This document shows positions 1 to 8,746 of a stretch of DNA of 53,073 bases, piece by piece (position 1 is the stretch's first letter; every line of letters starts with the position of its first letter). Made by a program: the position numbers and the translations under genes. Under the pieces are notes generated by a model. That model ran no database searches, had not been told where the DNA came from, and saw nothing but the letters and a program-made list of their open reading frames with translations. The stretch is from Gulosibacter massiliensis. Its GTDB lineage: Bacteria > Actinomycetota > Actinomycetes > Actinomycetales > Microbacteriaceae. The DNA lies in the NCBI GenBank assembly GCA_945949175.1, contig CAMFDU010000006.1:1-53073 (forward strand), written 5' to 3'.

Positions 1-417
1 CGACTGGTCGCGCGCGACGATGACAAAATCAACAGTGTCGAAATACTCACGCAGAATCTTTCCCAGTGTCGGAGTGGCGCGTTGATCGCCTATCTCGCAC
101 ACCATAACCACGCGGACGTCCCCTCCTCGTGAAGTCGCCTCAGCCACAATTGACGATAATCGACTGCGAATTACTGCAGGGGTCGCGTCCGTGATACGCC
201 GACGTTCCCTGGATGCGCTGAGTGGCGCGGCGGCAAGTTCTACCAGGTCGTGATGTTTGACGATCTCGCCCCGAGCCGGAAACCACAAGTCCCCCATTGG
301 ATAGATCACGGATCGCGGAAGTGTTCCGGCTAACGAGAGTCGAGAAAAATGATTGGCAAACGAGCTGGTTCCGGTTTTCATCGGCCCCAGGTGGACAAGG
401 AGTCGAACCTTTGACAT
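1..417 (-). CDS. Sulfotransferase-like protein, partial (third tandem copy)
   Basis: The reading frame is open for 139 codons from the ATG at 417 to the window edge, so the C-terminus is missing. The N-terminus has HLGPMKTGTSS, the same P-loop-like PAPS 5'-phosphosulfate-binding signature (KTGT) as the next two genes. It shares with its upstream neighbour a downstream block of the form YPxGDLWFPAxGxIxKH. The last visible residues (VARDQS) match where the neighbours carry the R...S 3'-phosphate-binding motif. Its ATG directly follows the TAG of the upstream gene with no spacer, so the two are probably co-translated. It is probably a cytoplasmic enzyme sulfating a cell-surface glycan or lipid; the substrate is unknown. 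Family assignment rests on motifs only. Confidence 0.7.
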   Translation of the reverse strand, partial: MSKVRLLVHLGPMKTGTSSFANHFSRLSLAGTLPRSVIYPMGDLWFPARGEIVKHHDLVELAAAPLSASRERRRITDATPAVIRSRLSSIVAEATSRGGDVRVVMVCEIGDQRATPTLGKILREYFDTVDFVIVARDQS

Positions 418-1434
418 CTAGATTCCCGTCGCCTTAAACCACGAACGCCATTCTGCCTGCTTTGATTCGGGTCCTAATGCCTTTCGGAGTTCGTTCCCAA
501 GATTTCCGTAGAGCGCGATGATTCGGGCACGTTCCTCTGGCGAAATCACCCAATCGCCGGAATCAGACGAACGAGTGTTGAACCCCGCCCGCATTACTTT
601 GGAGCGATCGGCGTTCAGGATTCGAAGAAAAAGTGAGTGAATTACTCCGGAAAGGAACGGGATGCGTCGGAGGCGGGATTTCAGCTTCTTCAGCGCAACA
701 AGGCGCTTTAGCGACGACAACGGAAGGCTGGGGTGAATTCGGCGCGAACCAAAATCGCCCTCTAATCGGGGGGCCGATTTTCCGGTCACAACTTTCATGA
801 AGCGATCAACCACTGCATACCCGTCTGATTCGTCTTCGAAATAGGGAATCAAGAAAAAATCATCGATGGGTAGTTCTTGTAACTGCGAAAGCATGCGCCG
901 ATAATCGTAGCCGATTGATCCGTTTCGATGCTGAAGCATCCCATACAAATCGAGGTCGGCCCGATCCGATCGCCATTCTTTGATTTTGTGAACAAGAAGT
1001 GATTGCGTTGCCTCTACTGGGGACCGCACGGCGAGAACAAAAATCACTTCATCAAACGTGGACTTAAACAAATCCACCAAGCGTCCGAGGTTCGCTCGGC
1101 CAACCAACGTTTCGCTAATGAACACCGCAGTCCTCTGGGAACCGCGTCCTTTAGCGACATGCGCCGCGAGATCGCGAACTTTGCGCACGATGTTGTCGGG
1201 AGTTTGAATCGCTGTTTTTCGGCCAGCCTTTTTGCGTCCGTTTGGGTACAAATAGTCGGCGAGTTGGCCGTGTTTGGTGATGCTCCCCGCTGCGGGAAAC
1301 CATAGATCGCCCGAGGGATAAACAACGTCCGACGGAAGAATCCCGGCTTGGTGTGCGGCAGAAAAGTAGGCGCCAATTGCGGTTGTCCCGGTTTTCATAG
1401 GTCCAACGTGAACAACTACTCGAGTAGTTGCCAT
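418..1434 (-). CDS. Sulfotransferase-like protein (second tandem copy, 338 aa)
   Basis: Residues 9-19 read HVGPMKTGTTA, a PAPS-binding 5'-PSB loop. Around residue 137 VRSPVEATQSLLVH fits the R(x)P...S 3'-phosphate-binding motif of sulfotransferases. It would transfer sulfate from PAPS to a hydroxyl or amine of an acceptor, here probably a glycan because the neighbourhood contains an LCP glycan ligase; that is inference. The ATG at 1434 is preceded by AAAGGAG at good spacing. It ends in TAG immediately before the ATG of the partial copy. The C-terminal third is basic (KKLKSRLRR), which could suit membrane or polyanion contact. A wider P-loop protein family is the alternative. Confidence 0.72.
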   Translation of the reverse strand: MATTRVVVHVGPMKTGTTAIGAYFSAAHQAGILPSDVVYPSGDLWFPAAGSITKHGQLADYLYPNGRKKAGRKTAIQTPDNIVRKVRDLAAHVAKGRGSQRTAVFISETLVGRANLGRLVDLFKSTFDEVIFVLAVRSPVEATQSLLVHKIKEWRSDRADLDLYGMLQHRNGSIGYDYRRMLSQLQELPIDDFFLIPYFEDESDGYAVVDRFMKVVTGKSAPRLEGDFGSRRIHPSLPLSSLKRLVALKKLKSRLRRIPFLSGVIHSLFLRILNADRSKVMRAGFNTRSSDSGDWVISPEERARIIALYGNLGNELRKALGPESKQAEWRSWFKATGI

Positions 1435-1481
1435 GGTGAATCTCCTTTGTTACCAAGCGTCGCGGTGAATAGTTACCGAGC

Positions 1482-1569
1482 GGAGACGGTGGGATTTGAA
1501 CCCACGGCTCCCTAAAGGGAACTCCACCTTAGCAGGGTGGTGCACTAGGCCGAACTATGCGACGTCTCC
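1482..1569 (-). tRNA. tRNA-Ser (anticodon GCU)
   Basis: An 88-base cloverleaf reads on the minus strand: acceptor GGAGACG/CGTCTCC, anticodon stem CCACC/GGTGG with loop CTGCTAA (anticodon GCT), a long class II variable arm, and T stem GTGGG/CCCAC with loop TTCAAAT. No CCA is encoded. It sits between two co-directional sulfotransferase-like genes, an odd place for a tRNA unless the flanking genes moved in around it. Confidence 0.95.
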
Positions 1570-1591
1570 CGTACGAGTCCATGTTACCCAC

Positions 1592-2500
1592 TTATTTCCT
1601 GCGAGGTGATTCCAGCTCCGCGAACCAGCGTTTCCAATCGTCGCGCTTGGATTTCGAGCCTAAAAACTTTTTGAATCGGGCATTTGACTCGCGATAACGC
1701 TCGACAATCTCGCGTCGTTCCCCGGCGGTAAGTGCCCAGCGAGCGCCTTGTGTCTCTCTCTGAATTCGCCTTAGGGCATAGTGATACATCCAAGCGGCGA
1801 GGTTTGTGAGGACTGGAATTGACCGAATTCTGGATAACTTCTGCTTGAGAAGTCCGATGCGAACAAGTTGCTCTTTCCCGAGAGACGCATTCATGCGCTC
1901 GGAGGTTTTGGCCATTGGTACCTGAATTCCCGTGTGTCGGGCAAATCGCTTCATGAGTGCGTCCGTCAAGTGGTCGTCTTCGAAATAGGGAAGGATTATC
2001 AACGTGTGGTCGTCCCCAGACCAGCGGTTCGCGTAAACGTCGTAATAGAAACGTTTTCGCGTGCCCCTCAGGATTTTGGCGTAATCGGGTCGAACGTAGT
2101 TGGGCGAGGTCCAGGATTGGACTCGATGCGCAATGAACGATAGAAGAGCCGCGCTTTGCGCTCGTGCGAAAAAAACAATCTCTAGTTTGTCCGCCATTTG
2201 CCGAAGACGCTTGATGATGTAGTCAGGAAACCGAGCCACGTTAAGCGCTTCGGCAACCAGCAAAATCGTGACTTCAGGCACATCACGTCGGCGTGCGTCA
2301 GCCACAATCTTCTCGAGTCGACGTTCAACGAGAGCGCCGCGACGTGTCCCCAAAAGTTCCAGTTGGGGATGTTTGGCGACATCTGATCGACTTTGAGGCC
2401 ACGCGCTTCCGCCCGGAATAATGAGTGAGTCGGGAAGTGGGGCAGAAAGAAGTCGTGACGACAGCGCTTCGGTTCCCGTTTTCATCGGGCCGATATGCAC
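1592..2500 (-). CDS. Sulfotransferase-like protein (first tandem copy, 302 aa)
   Basis: The N-terminus HIGPMKTGTEA is the PAPS-binding loop and FARAQSAALLSFIAH near residue 110 is the degenerate R...S motif. It is a diverged paralogue of the two downstream copies. GTG at 2500 is the only canonical start in frame near the motif, yet it removes the strand residues (R-V/I-V-V) that precede HxGP in both paralogues. The reading frame continues upstream without a stop through codons giving TIIGVRIVV, so a non-canonical ATC or ATT start is possible. It lies 26 bases after the LCP gene and may share its transcript. The predicted role is PAPS-dependent sulfation of a surface polymer; the acceptor is unknown. 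Confidence 0.68.
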   Translation of the reverse strand: MHIGPMKTGTEALSSRLLSAPLPDSLIIPGGSAWPQSRSDVAKHPQLELLGTRRGALVERRLEKIVADARRRDVPEVTILLVAEALNVARFPDYIIKRLRQMADKLEIVFFARAQSAALLSFIAHRVQSWTSPNYVRPDYAKILRGTRKRFYYDVYANRWSGDDHTLIILPYFEDDHLTDALMKRFARHTGIQVPMAKTSERMNASLGKEQLVRIGLLKQKLSRIRSIPVLTNLAAWMYHYALRRIQRETQGARWALTAGERREIVERYRESNARFKKFLGSKSKRDDWKRWFAELESPRRK

Positions 2501-2526
2501 GACAATGCGAACGCCGATGATTGTTC

Positions 2527-3747
2527 CTAAGAGCTGTTCGAGACGGAGCAGGTGTTTTGCGCAGCGGACTGACCCTTAATTCCGCTCAAAATCTCGCCGG
2601 ATCCCGTTTGTTCCGCTTTGTCTTCTATTTCAGATTCAACATCAGTTGCCTCTATCTCAGAACCGACCCCTGTCGAATCCTTGTCAAGACGGAACGGCGC
2701 GTCGTTGATAATTGCTGAAAACAGTGCGTCAGCCAGGTCTGGTAGCGGAGCAACCTTTCCGGCATACACCCCACCGAGCCCTGTGGTGCTGGGGTATTGA
2801 ACAAACATGATGTTCTCGCGAGGAATGTCCTTGAGCACCAATGCCATAGCCACCATGGTGTCGAGGTTTGACAACGAGTTCGACAATGTCATCGAATTGG
2901 CAGCGACAGATGCGAGCCCATAAACCTTGGCCGGATCGAGCAACACTCCCTCGTCTTGAATCTTCCGAACCAGCGAAGAAAGATAGACCTGTTGTGAAGA
3001 GATGCGGCCAAGATCTGACCCATCACCTACGCCGTGTCGCGAGCGAAGGAACGCGAGTGCTTCCCAACCTGAAATGTTGTACGTACCTTTTTCCGGAAAC
3101 TTGAGCCCTGTATACGGATCGTTCACTGGGGCGTTGACACACACGTCGACCCCACCGATTGCGGTGGCAAGCGACGCAACACCGTCAAACGTGATGAGAC
3201 CCGCGTAATCGATCGTGAGTCCCGTGAGGTTTTCGGCAGTGAGCACGGCGCACGCGAGCCCCCCGTAATAGAGCGCGACGTTGATTGGCTGCGCGGCCAT
3301 CGCAGCGTTCATGCCCGAACCGTCTTCGCGGGGGCACGACGGGAAAGGAATGACCATGTCACGCGGCACTGACACGGCAACGGCGCGCGAGTGGTCTTCA
3401 GAAACGTGAACGATTATGTTGACGTCATTGAGCGTCGCACCCGCCGCCTCGCCGCCAAATTTTGCGGGTTGATTAAGGCGAGTGTCAGACCCGACAATGA
3501 GAACGTTGAATGCGCCTTTGATCGCGCCAATTCCCGAGAGCTTGACTTCCTCTCCGGCTAAAAAAACGGAGTCGAAAGACGATGTGATCTTCCACGCGAT
3601 AATTCCCGCAATCGAAGCCGACGACGCGATCGCAACAGCAAGCGACAATCCCACAACACGCAGAAACGTCCCCCACGGCCTGCGAACAGAAGGTGTCGCG
3701 TGTCGCGGTGGTGCCTCTGGTGGTGTGATCGGTGTTGCGTTGGTCAC
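2527..3747 (-). CDS. LytR-CpsA-Psr (LCP) family glycan ligase, 406 aa
   Basis: Membrane-anchored LCP proteins transfer undecaprenyl-linked glycans to peptidoglycan outside the membrane. After a Pro-rich cytosolic tail there is one membrane helix (about 29-53), then the LCP domain with GSDTR, VPRDM and the Arg-rich FLRSRHGVGDGSDLGR, the acidic and Arg residues that hold the pyrophosphate. The start is GTG at 3747 with GGGAG six bases upstream; a longer frame would run into the tRNA-Ser gene and is rejected. The C-terminus is acidic (GSEIEATDVESEIE) and Ser-rich, not a LytR_C domain. With the sulfotransferase-like genes downstream it suggests a locus that builds or decorates a wall glycan. Confidence 0.9.
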   Translation of the reverse strand: MTNATPITPPEAPPRHATPSVRRPWGTFLRVVGLSLAVAIASSASIAGIIAWKITSSFDSVFLAGEEVKLSGIGAIKGAFNVLIVGSDTRLNQPAKFGGEAAGATLNDVNIIVHVSEDHSRAVAVSVPRDMVIPFPSCPREDGSGMNAAMAAQPINVALYYGGLACAVLTAENLTGLTIDYAGLITFDGVASLATAIGGVDVCVNAPVNDPYTGLKFPEKGTYNISGWEALAFLRSRHGVGDGSDLGRISSQQVYLSSLVRKIQDEGVLLDPAKVYGLASVAANSMTLSNSLSNLDTMVAMALVLKDIPRENIMFVQYPSTTGLGGVYAGKVAPLPDLADALFSAIINDAPFRLDKDSTGVGSEIEATDVESEIEDKAEQTGSGEILSGIKGQSAAQNTCSVSNSS

Positions 3748-3769
3748 TGTTCTCCCGGATGTTCTTGGC

Positions 3770-3853
3770 GGAGGGCGTGGGATTCGAACCCACGAGACAT
3801 TGCTGCCCACTGGTTTTCAAGACCAGCTCCATCGGCCTCTCGGACAGCCCTCC
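3770..3853 (-). tRNA. tRNA-Ser (anticodon UGA)
   Basis: The minus strand folds as a class II tRNA: acceptor GGAGGGC/GCCCTCC, anticodon stem CTGGT/ACCAG with loop CTTGAAA (anticodon TGA, reading UCA), a long variable arm, and T arm GTGGG TTCGAAT CCCAC. It lies between the HAD phosphatase and the LCP gene, and about 0.9 kb from seryl-tRNA synthetase. Confidence 0.95.
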
Positions 3854-3885
3854 GTCATTAAGTCTAACCGAGTGAATCGGGTGAG

Positions 3886-4701
3886 TTAGTCGAGTGTCGC
3901 CAAAGCCGATGGTAGACCGCCCTCGGACTCGTCGAGCGTCATTTCGCTCGCCGCGTTCCGCACTTCCTCTGGGGCTTGCCCCATCGCAATTCCGCGCCCG
4001 AATTCGCCGGCCCATTCGAGCATGTCGATGTCGTTACGGCCGTCCCCGATTGCCATCACGCGGTTTCGAGGTATTCCCCATCGTTCCCGGACCTTCTCGA
4101 GTGCTGTCGCCTTATTGACCCCTTGCGGCCCAATATCGAGCCACGAGGTGTACCCGATTGAATAGGTCACCTTGTGTAGGCCAAGCATGTCGACGACATC
4201 CGTGAAATAGTCCTGGCGAGAATTGGGGGCGATGACCACCACGCGGGTTGCCTGATCGGTCAACAGTTCCTCGAAGGTTTCCATCTTTTGGGTGTGCATA
4301 TTGACACCCGTTTCAGGAAACCAGCCGATATAACGCAGCAGCCCCGTCTCGTCTTCAACGGCGTAATGGGCGTCCGGAATTGTGTCGTGTATCTCGCGCA
4401 GCACCAGACCCGGATCGAACAACTCGACAGTATCCCGAACGAATCGCGTCGGGTGCGACTCGTCCCGACGAACGATGATTGCGCCATTCGCACAGACCAC
4501 GAATTCCGGCGAGATTCCTAGTTCGTTGATGAACGGAAGAGTCATCGGAACGGAACGACCAGTAGCGATGGTGACGTGGTGACCAGAATCAACCAGTCGC
4601 CTTACTTCTGTGATGGTCCAAGGGTTGAGGGTTCCATAGTCGGACACGAGAGTGCCATCAATGTCAATTGCGACCAGCCACGGTTCTGGGCGTTCCGCCA
4701 T
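3886..4701 (-). CDS. Cof-type HAD-superfamily phosphatase, 271 aa
   Basis: All four HAD motifs are visible: I, IDIDGTLV (nucleophile Asp near residue 12); II, TIATGRS; III, the Lys in VNKATALEKV; IV, GDGRNDIDML. The large insert between II and III is the C2 cap of the Cof/YidA branch, so the substrate is likely a sugar phosphate, nucleotide or FMN-like phosphate; which one cannot be told. The ATG at 4701 overlaps the serS stop (ATGA), so the protein starts at MAERPEP and not at longer in-frame extensions inside serS. It is the last gene of the pheA-serS-HAD operon. Cytoplasmic. Confidence 0.88.
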   Translation of the reverse strand: MAERPEPWLVAIDIDGTLVSDYGTLNPWTITEVRRLVDSGHHVTIATGRSVPMTLPFINELGISPEFVVCANGAIIVRRDESHPTRFVRDTVELFDPGLVLREIHDTIPDAHYAVEDETGLLRYIGWFPETGVNMHTQKMETFEELLTDQATRVVVIAPNSRQDYFTDVVDMLGLHKVTYSIGYTSWLDIGPQGVNKATALEKVRERWGIPRNRVMAIGDGRNDIDMLEWAGEFGRGIAMGQAPEEVRNAASEMTLDESEGGLPSALATLD

Positions 4702-5966
4702 CACGGAAGCGGCTCCGCGACGGCAAGGCCGCCGAGGTACGGGCGAAGTGCCTCGGGAACAGTCACCGATCCGTCCGCGTTCTGGTGCATCTCTAAAATT
4801 GCGACAAGCCAACGGGTCGTCGCAAGCGTGCCGTTCAGTGTGGCAACGGTTTCGGTTGATCCGCCGTCGGGGCGATACCGAATATTGAGTCGCCGCGCCT
4901 GGTACGTCGTACAGTTCGACGTCGAGGTTAGTTCGCGATACGTTCCCTGGGTAGGAATCCACGCCTCGATGTCGAACTTTCGAGCAGCCGACGAACCGAG
5001 GTCTCCTGCGGCAACATCAATCACGCGATACGACAATCCGAGCAGCCCCATCATCTCTTCCTGCCATGCCACGAGGCGGGCGTGTTCTGCTTCTGCTTCG
5101 GAAGGTGCGCAGTACGAAAACATCTCGAGTTTGTTGAACTGATGCACGCGCAAAATTCCACGAGTGTCTTTGCCATACGATCCCGCTTCACGGCGGTAAC
5201 AGGTCGACCAACCGGCATAACGTTTAGGCCCAGCCTCGAGGTCGATGATTTCGTCCGCGTGGAATCCCGCCAGCGCAACTTCGCTAGTTCCAGTCAAATA
5301 CAAATCATCCGCGGGTAGGTAGTAGATCTCATCAGAGTGCGCACCGAGGAAGCCCGTCCCTTGCATAATTGCGGGGCTAACAAGGGTCGGGGTAATGAGC
5401 GGCGTGAATCCGGCCGCGAGCGAGCGGTCAAGAGCGAGCGACATAAGCGCAATTTCGAGCCGCGCTCCGATTCCAGAAAGAAAATAGAATCGCGAACCAG
5501 ATACCTTGGTGCCTCGAACCGTGTCGATGGCCCCCAGCATTTCACCGAGTTCGAGGTGATCCCGAGGTTTGAACTCGAACGTCGGAATTGCACCCACTTC
5601 CCGCAGAGTAACAAAATTGTCCTCGCCACCGGCTGGAACTCCGCTAATAGTGATGTTCCCAATGCTGCCCGCAATACGCGTGAATTCCTCGCCGGCTTCG
5701 GACGCCGACCTTTCGGCCGCCTTCACCCGATCGGACAGGTCTTGAGCGGCGGCCACAAGAGTGGCCTTTTCTTCCTTGGGAGCGACCGCCACCAGTTTGC
5801 CGTGAGCATTTTGCTCGGCACGGAGTTTCTCAAACGCGGAAATCGCATCGCGGCGACCCTGATCGGCCGCGATGGCCGCATCGACGATCGAAGGATCGTC
5901 ACCACGTGCGATGACCGACGCGCGAACGGTATCCGGCTCGGTTCGCAAAAGCGTGGGGTCAATCAT
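4701..5966 (-). CDS. serS: Seryl-tRNA synthetase
   Basis: It charges tRNA-Ser with serine. The N-terminal coiled-coil arm (about 28-100, charged and Ala-rich) binds the long variable arm of tRNA-Ser. The class II core follows, with motif 2 around [17 protein letters not shown] and motif 3 around [14 protein letters not shown]. At 421 aa the length is normal. ATG at 5966, two bases after the pheA stop; its end overlaps the HAD gene by ATGA. Two tRNA-Ser genes lie within 4.5 kb downstream. Confidence 0.97.
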   Translation of the reverse strand: MIDPTLLRTEPDTVRASVIARGDDPSIVDAAIAADQGRRDAISAFEKLRAEQNAHGKLVAVAPKEEKATLVAAAQDLSDRVKAAERSASEAGEEFTRIAGSIGNITISGVPAGGEDNFVTLREVGAIPTFEFKPRDHLELGEMLGAIDTVRGTKVSGSRFYFLSGIGARLEIALMSLALDRSLAAGFTPLITPTLVSPAIMQGTGFLGAHSDEIYYLPADDLYLTGTSEVALAGFHADEIIDLEAGPKRYAGWSTCYRREAGSYGKDTRGILRVHQFNKLEMFSYCAPSEAEAEHARLVAWQEEMMGLLGLSYRVIDVAAGDLGSSAARKFDIEAWIPTQGTYRELTSTSNCTTYQARRLNIRYRPDGGSTETVATLNGTLATTRWLVAILEMHQNADGSVTVPEALRPYLGGLAVAEPLP

Positions 5967-5968
5967 CG

Positions 5969-6892
5969 TTATGCCTCACCTCCGGCGATAAGACGGTCGA
6001 GCCACTCACGGGCATCAACGAACGCGGCGTCGGAATACTGAGCGGTCACGCTAGGGGTGTGTCCGTCGGCACGGCGGTAAGACCCGAGAAACTGCATCCC
6101 CGGGCTGTAGCGCCTTAGACCAAGAAGTGCGTCAGCAACTCGTTCATCTTCAATGTGTCCGTCAATATCGATCACGAATCGGTATCGTCCGAGGGAATCA
6201 CCGATGGGTCGCGATTCGAGTAACGACAAGTTCACTCCGCGCGTAGCGAACTGTTCCAGCATTTCCAGCAAACCTCCCGGACGGTCGTCGGGGAGTTCAA
6301 CGATGACCGTCGTCTTGTCAGTGCCGGTGCGCGGGGCAACGGGGCGACGACGGCCGATCAAAACAAACCTTGTCACAGCGGAAGGATTATCCCCGATTCC
6401 AGCATCGAGGGTCGCAAGATCTACGTGCGAGTCAAAACCAGCTGGAGCAATCGCGGCGTCACCGCGAGCGCCATCAACGATTTCATAGGCAGCGGCGACG
6501 TTGGATGTCGCTGGGAGGTGCTCGTGATGAGGGACGTTCGCTTCAAGCCAGCTACGGCACTGCGCATACGCGACGGGATGTGCGACAACAACTCGGATGT
6601 CAGCGATCGTCGTACCGGGCCGCACTACGACATCGAAGTTCACGGGAACAAGGTATTCGCCCAAAATCTGAAGTCCAGCCGACTGTGCAAGCGCATCCTG
6701 TGCAGCACTGACACCACCCTCGATGGAATTTTCGACGGCAATCATCGCCGCCACTGCTCGACCGTCAATAACCGCCGACAGTGCCTCACCGACATTGCTC
6801 ACGGCGAGCCAGTCGGCACCAGCGGCCTCGGGAACTTGTCCCAAGGCAGTCCACGTGAAGGTGCCGACGGGTCCTAAATAGGCGTATGTCAT
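5969..6892 (-). CDS. pheA: Prephenate dehydratase
   Basis: It converts prephenate to phenylpyruvate in phenylalanine synthesis. The N-terminal PDT domain begins [12 protein letters not shown] and carries the conserved [10 protein letters not shown] (TRF) segment. The C-terminal ACT domain has the ESRP motif ([11 protein letters not shown]), which binds phenylalanine for feedback inhibition. ATG at 6892 follows a clear AAAGGAG. At 307 aa it is a monofunctional actinobacterial PheA without chorismate mutase. It heads a three-gene operon pheA-serS-HAD, with serS only two bases downstream. Cytoplasmic. Confidence 0.96.
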   Translation of the reverse strand: MTYAYLGPVGTFTWTALGQVPEAAGADWLAVSNVGEALSAVIDGRAVAAMIAVENSIEGGVSAAQDALAQSAGLQILGEYLVPVNFDVVVRPGTTIADIRVVVAHPVAYAQCRSWLEANVPHHEHLPATSNVAAAYEIVDGARGDAAIAPAGFDSHVDLATLDAGIGDNPSAVTRFVLIGRRRPVAPRTGTDKTTVIVELPDDRPGGLLEMLEQFATRGVNLSLLESRPIGDSLGRYRFVIDIDGHIEDERVADALLGLRRYSPGMQFLGSYRRADGHTPSVTAQYSDAAFVDAREWLDRLIAGGEA

Positions 6893-6955
6893 GTCGGCTC
6901 CTTTCGAACACCCGGGGTTTCCAGACTATCGCCCGCGGCAGCGCTCAGCCGAGAG

Positions 6956-7723
6956 CTACCGGGCGTAGTCAGGGGCGGCGGGCAGGCCGAAGAACTCTTC
7001 CATCGTGATCTGCGGGGTGCGATTGAGTTCCGCCGCCAGATCATTTCCGACGTATCGCCAATGCCACGGCTCAAACTTATATCCCGTAATCGAGGTCTTT
7101 CCATTGGGATAGCGCAAGTGCCAACCGAATCGCCACGCGTTCTTAGTCAACCATTTTCCCTCTGGTGTCCTCGAAAAACACGCTTGGATCGTGCAGCCGG
7201 CAGTTGCCGATGCGATGTCGACAGACAGGCCCGTCTGGTGTTCGGAATAGCCGGGTCGTGCACTTTGCAAATCCGCCGCTTTTCGCCCCAAAGACGCTAC
7301 CCAGCCGTTGTAAACCGACACCTGTGTGGAGTATGAACGGTAAGCACTTTGAACGACGAGGTTTATACCGTCAGCCTTCGCCGCTCGAAACATCTTCAAA
7401 TACGCTTTCGCCGCGTCATCGCGAAGAGTTGGCTCATAGGTGTGTGGAACATCGAGCGTTCTGAGTCCCGACGGGACGTACTTTTTCGGCTGAATGCGGC
7501 GCCGTTTATCGGCTACCACCCAGAGTGAATCAGCGTCATCAATTGAATGCATTGTCATATCGAACGACGCAACCGTCGGCGCTGGAATTGGCACGGGCGT
7601 GATTGCCTCTGTGGCCAACGGCATTTGCATCGGCGCCGGGATTTCGGAGTGCGCTGGCGTCGTCGCAACACAACCCGCAAGAACTAACGCGACGAAAGGA
7701 GGGAGCGCACGTGAACGAATCAT
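6956..7723 (-). CDS. M15-family D-alanyl-D-alanine carboxypeptidase, lipoprotein
   Basis: A zinc carboxypeptidase of the VanY/DacB-like M15B type that trims the terminal D-Ala from peptidoglycan stem peptides outside the membrane. The N-terminus is a lipoprotein signal peptide with lipobox LAGC at about residue 18. Later it has SAYRSYSTQ, the metal-binding GYSEHQTGLSVDI (SxHxxGxxxD) and EPWHWRYVG (HxxH-type second site). ATG at 7723 is chosen because TAACCT stands six bases upstream, as at other leaderless starts here; GTG at 7726 is the alternative. It is monocistronic and divergent from a small acetyltransferase. Confidence 0.93.
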   Translation of the reverse strand: MIRSRALPPFVALVLAGCVATTPAHSEIPAPMQMPLATEAITPVPIPAPTVASFDMTMHSIDDADSLWVVADKRRRIQPKKYVPSGLRTLDVPHTYEPTLRDDAAKAYLKMFRAAKADGINLVVQSAYRSYSTQVSVYNGWVASLGRKAADLQSARPGYSEHQTGLSVDIASATAGCTIQACFSRTPEGKWLTKNAWRFGWHLRYPNGKTSITGYKFEPWHWRYVGNDLAAELNRTPQITMEEFFGLPAAPDYAR

Positions 7724-7729
7724 CACTCA

Positions 7730-7735
7730 AGGTTA
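7730..7735 (-). promoter_or_regulatory. Predicted -10 element, leaderless start of the M15 gene
   Basis: TAACCT (read on the minus strand) ends six bases before the ATG at 7723, and there is no Shine-Dalgarno sequence. This spacing puts the transcription start at the A of the start codon. Inferred from pattern only. Confidence 0.5.
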
Positions 7736-7817
7736 TCGGGCGTATGCTTTCCGTCGTGCCGCAACCGACCGCTGCAGAAAACTGCCAGTCGGCCACCACT
7801 GCGCTTGAGGAGGATTG

Positions 7818-8090
7818 ATGGAGCTACAAATTGACAACGACCGCATCACGGGTCTGCGTGGTGGCATTGCCGTCGGATGGGTTGATTTCGAGGTCACCGA
7901 CGGCGTAGCCCGCCTGTTTCACACCGAGGTCCTGCCGACGATGCGTAACACGGGTGCTGGCACGGACCTCGTGGTTTCCGTACTCGAATGGTTCCGCGAC
8001 AACACGGAGTACCGAATTGTCGGAGTATGCCCATTCATCCCCGTGGTGATTCGACGACACCCCGAGTTTGAGGCGCTCACAACCCGTTAG
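7818..8090 (+). CDS. Small GCN5-related N-acetyltransferase (YjdJ-like, PF14542 type)
   Basis: A 90-residue stand-alone acetyltransferase core. The order LFHTEV, then an alpha region with RNTGAG at the acetyl-CoA loop, then GVCPFIPVVIRRHPEF matches the short GCN5-related family PF14542 (HTEV...CPF...HP). The acetyl-CoA loop RNTGAGT deviates from the common RGxGxG. The start is ATG at 7818 behind a strong GAGGAGG; the TTG just before it is less likely. The last four bases overlap the end of phoU on the other strand. The substrate is unknown; cytoplasmic. Confidence 0.85.
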   Translation: MELQIDNDRITGLRGGIAVGWVDFEVTDGVARLFHTEVLPTMRNTGAGTDLVVSVLEWFRDNTEYRIVGVCPFIPVVIRRHPEFEALTTR

Positions 8091-8746
8091 TCGTCGAGGT
8101 CGTTGTCCGACCAGTCCGCGGTCGTCAGGTAGCTCACCTTTGACGAAATCTCGACGACGTGATCAGCGATGCGCTCAAAGTATCGACTCGCGAGCGTCAC
8201 ATCGACTGTCTGAACGGCTTTTTCTTTCCATTTTTTGTCGAGGACAATTTCAAACACCTCGCGGTGAAGTTCGTCGACTCGTTCGTCCGCGGCCTGAATC
8301 GATCGAGCGAGATCGACCGAGGTGTTTTTGAGGAGTTTCACGAGCTTTTTGCACAAGCGAATATCGATTCGTGCCATTTCGTCGAAGGTGTCAGACAACG
8401 TTTCTGGCACGGCGGAATCCGGAAAGCGGAATCGTGCGATGGTGGCAATGTGTGACGCAAGTGCTGCCATGCGCTCGAGTGACGCAGAAATGCGAAGAGT
8501 CGACACCAACGTCCGCAGATCGCGCGCAACGGGCGCATGGAGGGCTAGCGTGCGAATGACGAGTTCGTCAAGAGATAACGCCTTCTCGCTGACGCCTTCT
8601 GCACCGAGGAGGGCTCGGTCTGCCGCTTTGACGTCCGCTTCCAAAAGTGCCATCGACGCGTCGGAAACAATGCTGAACACACTTTCAGCGATCTCAACAA
8701 TTCGCTCTTGAACGGACTCTAATTCCAGATCAAACATTTCGCGCAT
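8087..8746 (-). CDS. phoU: Phosphate-signalling regulator PhoU
   Basis: PhoU links the phosphate transporter to the SenX3-RegX3 sensor and dampens the Pho response. The protein is all-helical with two repeats of the three-helix PhoU domain, each bearing a metal-binding E/D-x-x-R-D/xxDH-like patch (ARDLRTL and RYFERIADHVVEI). ATG at 8746 (MREMFDLEL, the usual PhoU start) gives 219 aa, the standard length. It is divergent from senX3-regX3 across a 142-base control region, the usual actinobacterial arrangement. Cytoplasmic, at the membrane. Confidence 0.95.
   Translation of the reverse strand: MREMFDLELESVQERIVEIAESVFSIVSDASMALLEADVKAADRALLGAEGVSEKALSLDELVIRTLALHAPVARDLRTLVSTLRISASLERMAALASHIATIARFRFPDSAVPETLSDTFDEMARIDIRLCKKLVKLLKNTSVDLARSIQAADERVDELHREVFEIVLDKKWKEKAVQTVDVTLASRYFERIADHVVEISSKVSYLTTADWSDNDLDD

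Noticed and set aside
3748-3810. N-terminal extension of the LCP protein (MGSNVSWVRIPRPPP)
   Set aside because: The extra codons lie over the tRNA-Ser gene; GTG at 3747 has a good ribosome site and a normal LCP start.
1500-3886. Second tRNA-bounded island at the tRNA-Ser genes
   Set aside because: I found no repeat of either tRNA-Ser 3' end inside the window; the left flank is missing, so it stays open.
4702-4962. Extended HAD phosphatase beginning inside serS
   Set aside because: The ATGA overlap at 4701 and motif I at residue 12 indicate the short form.
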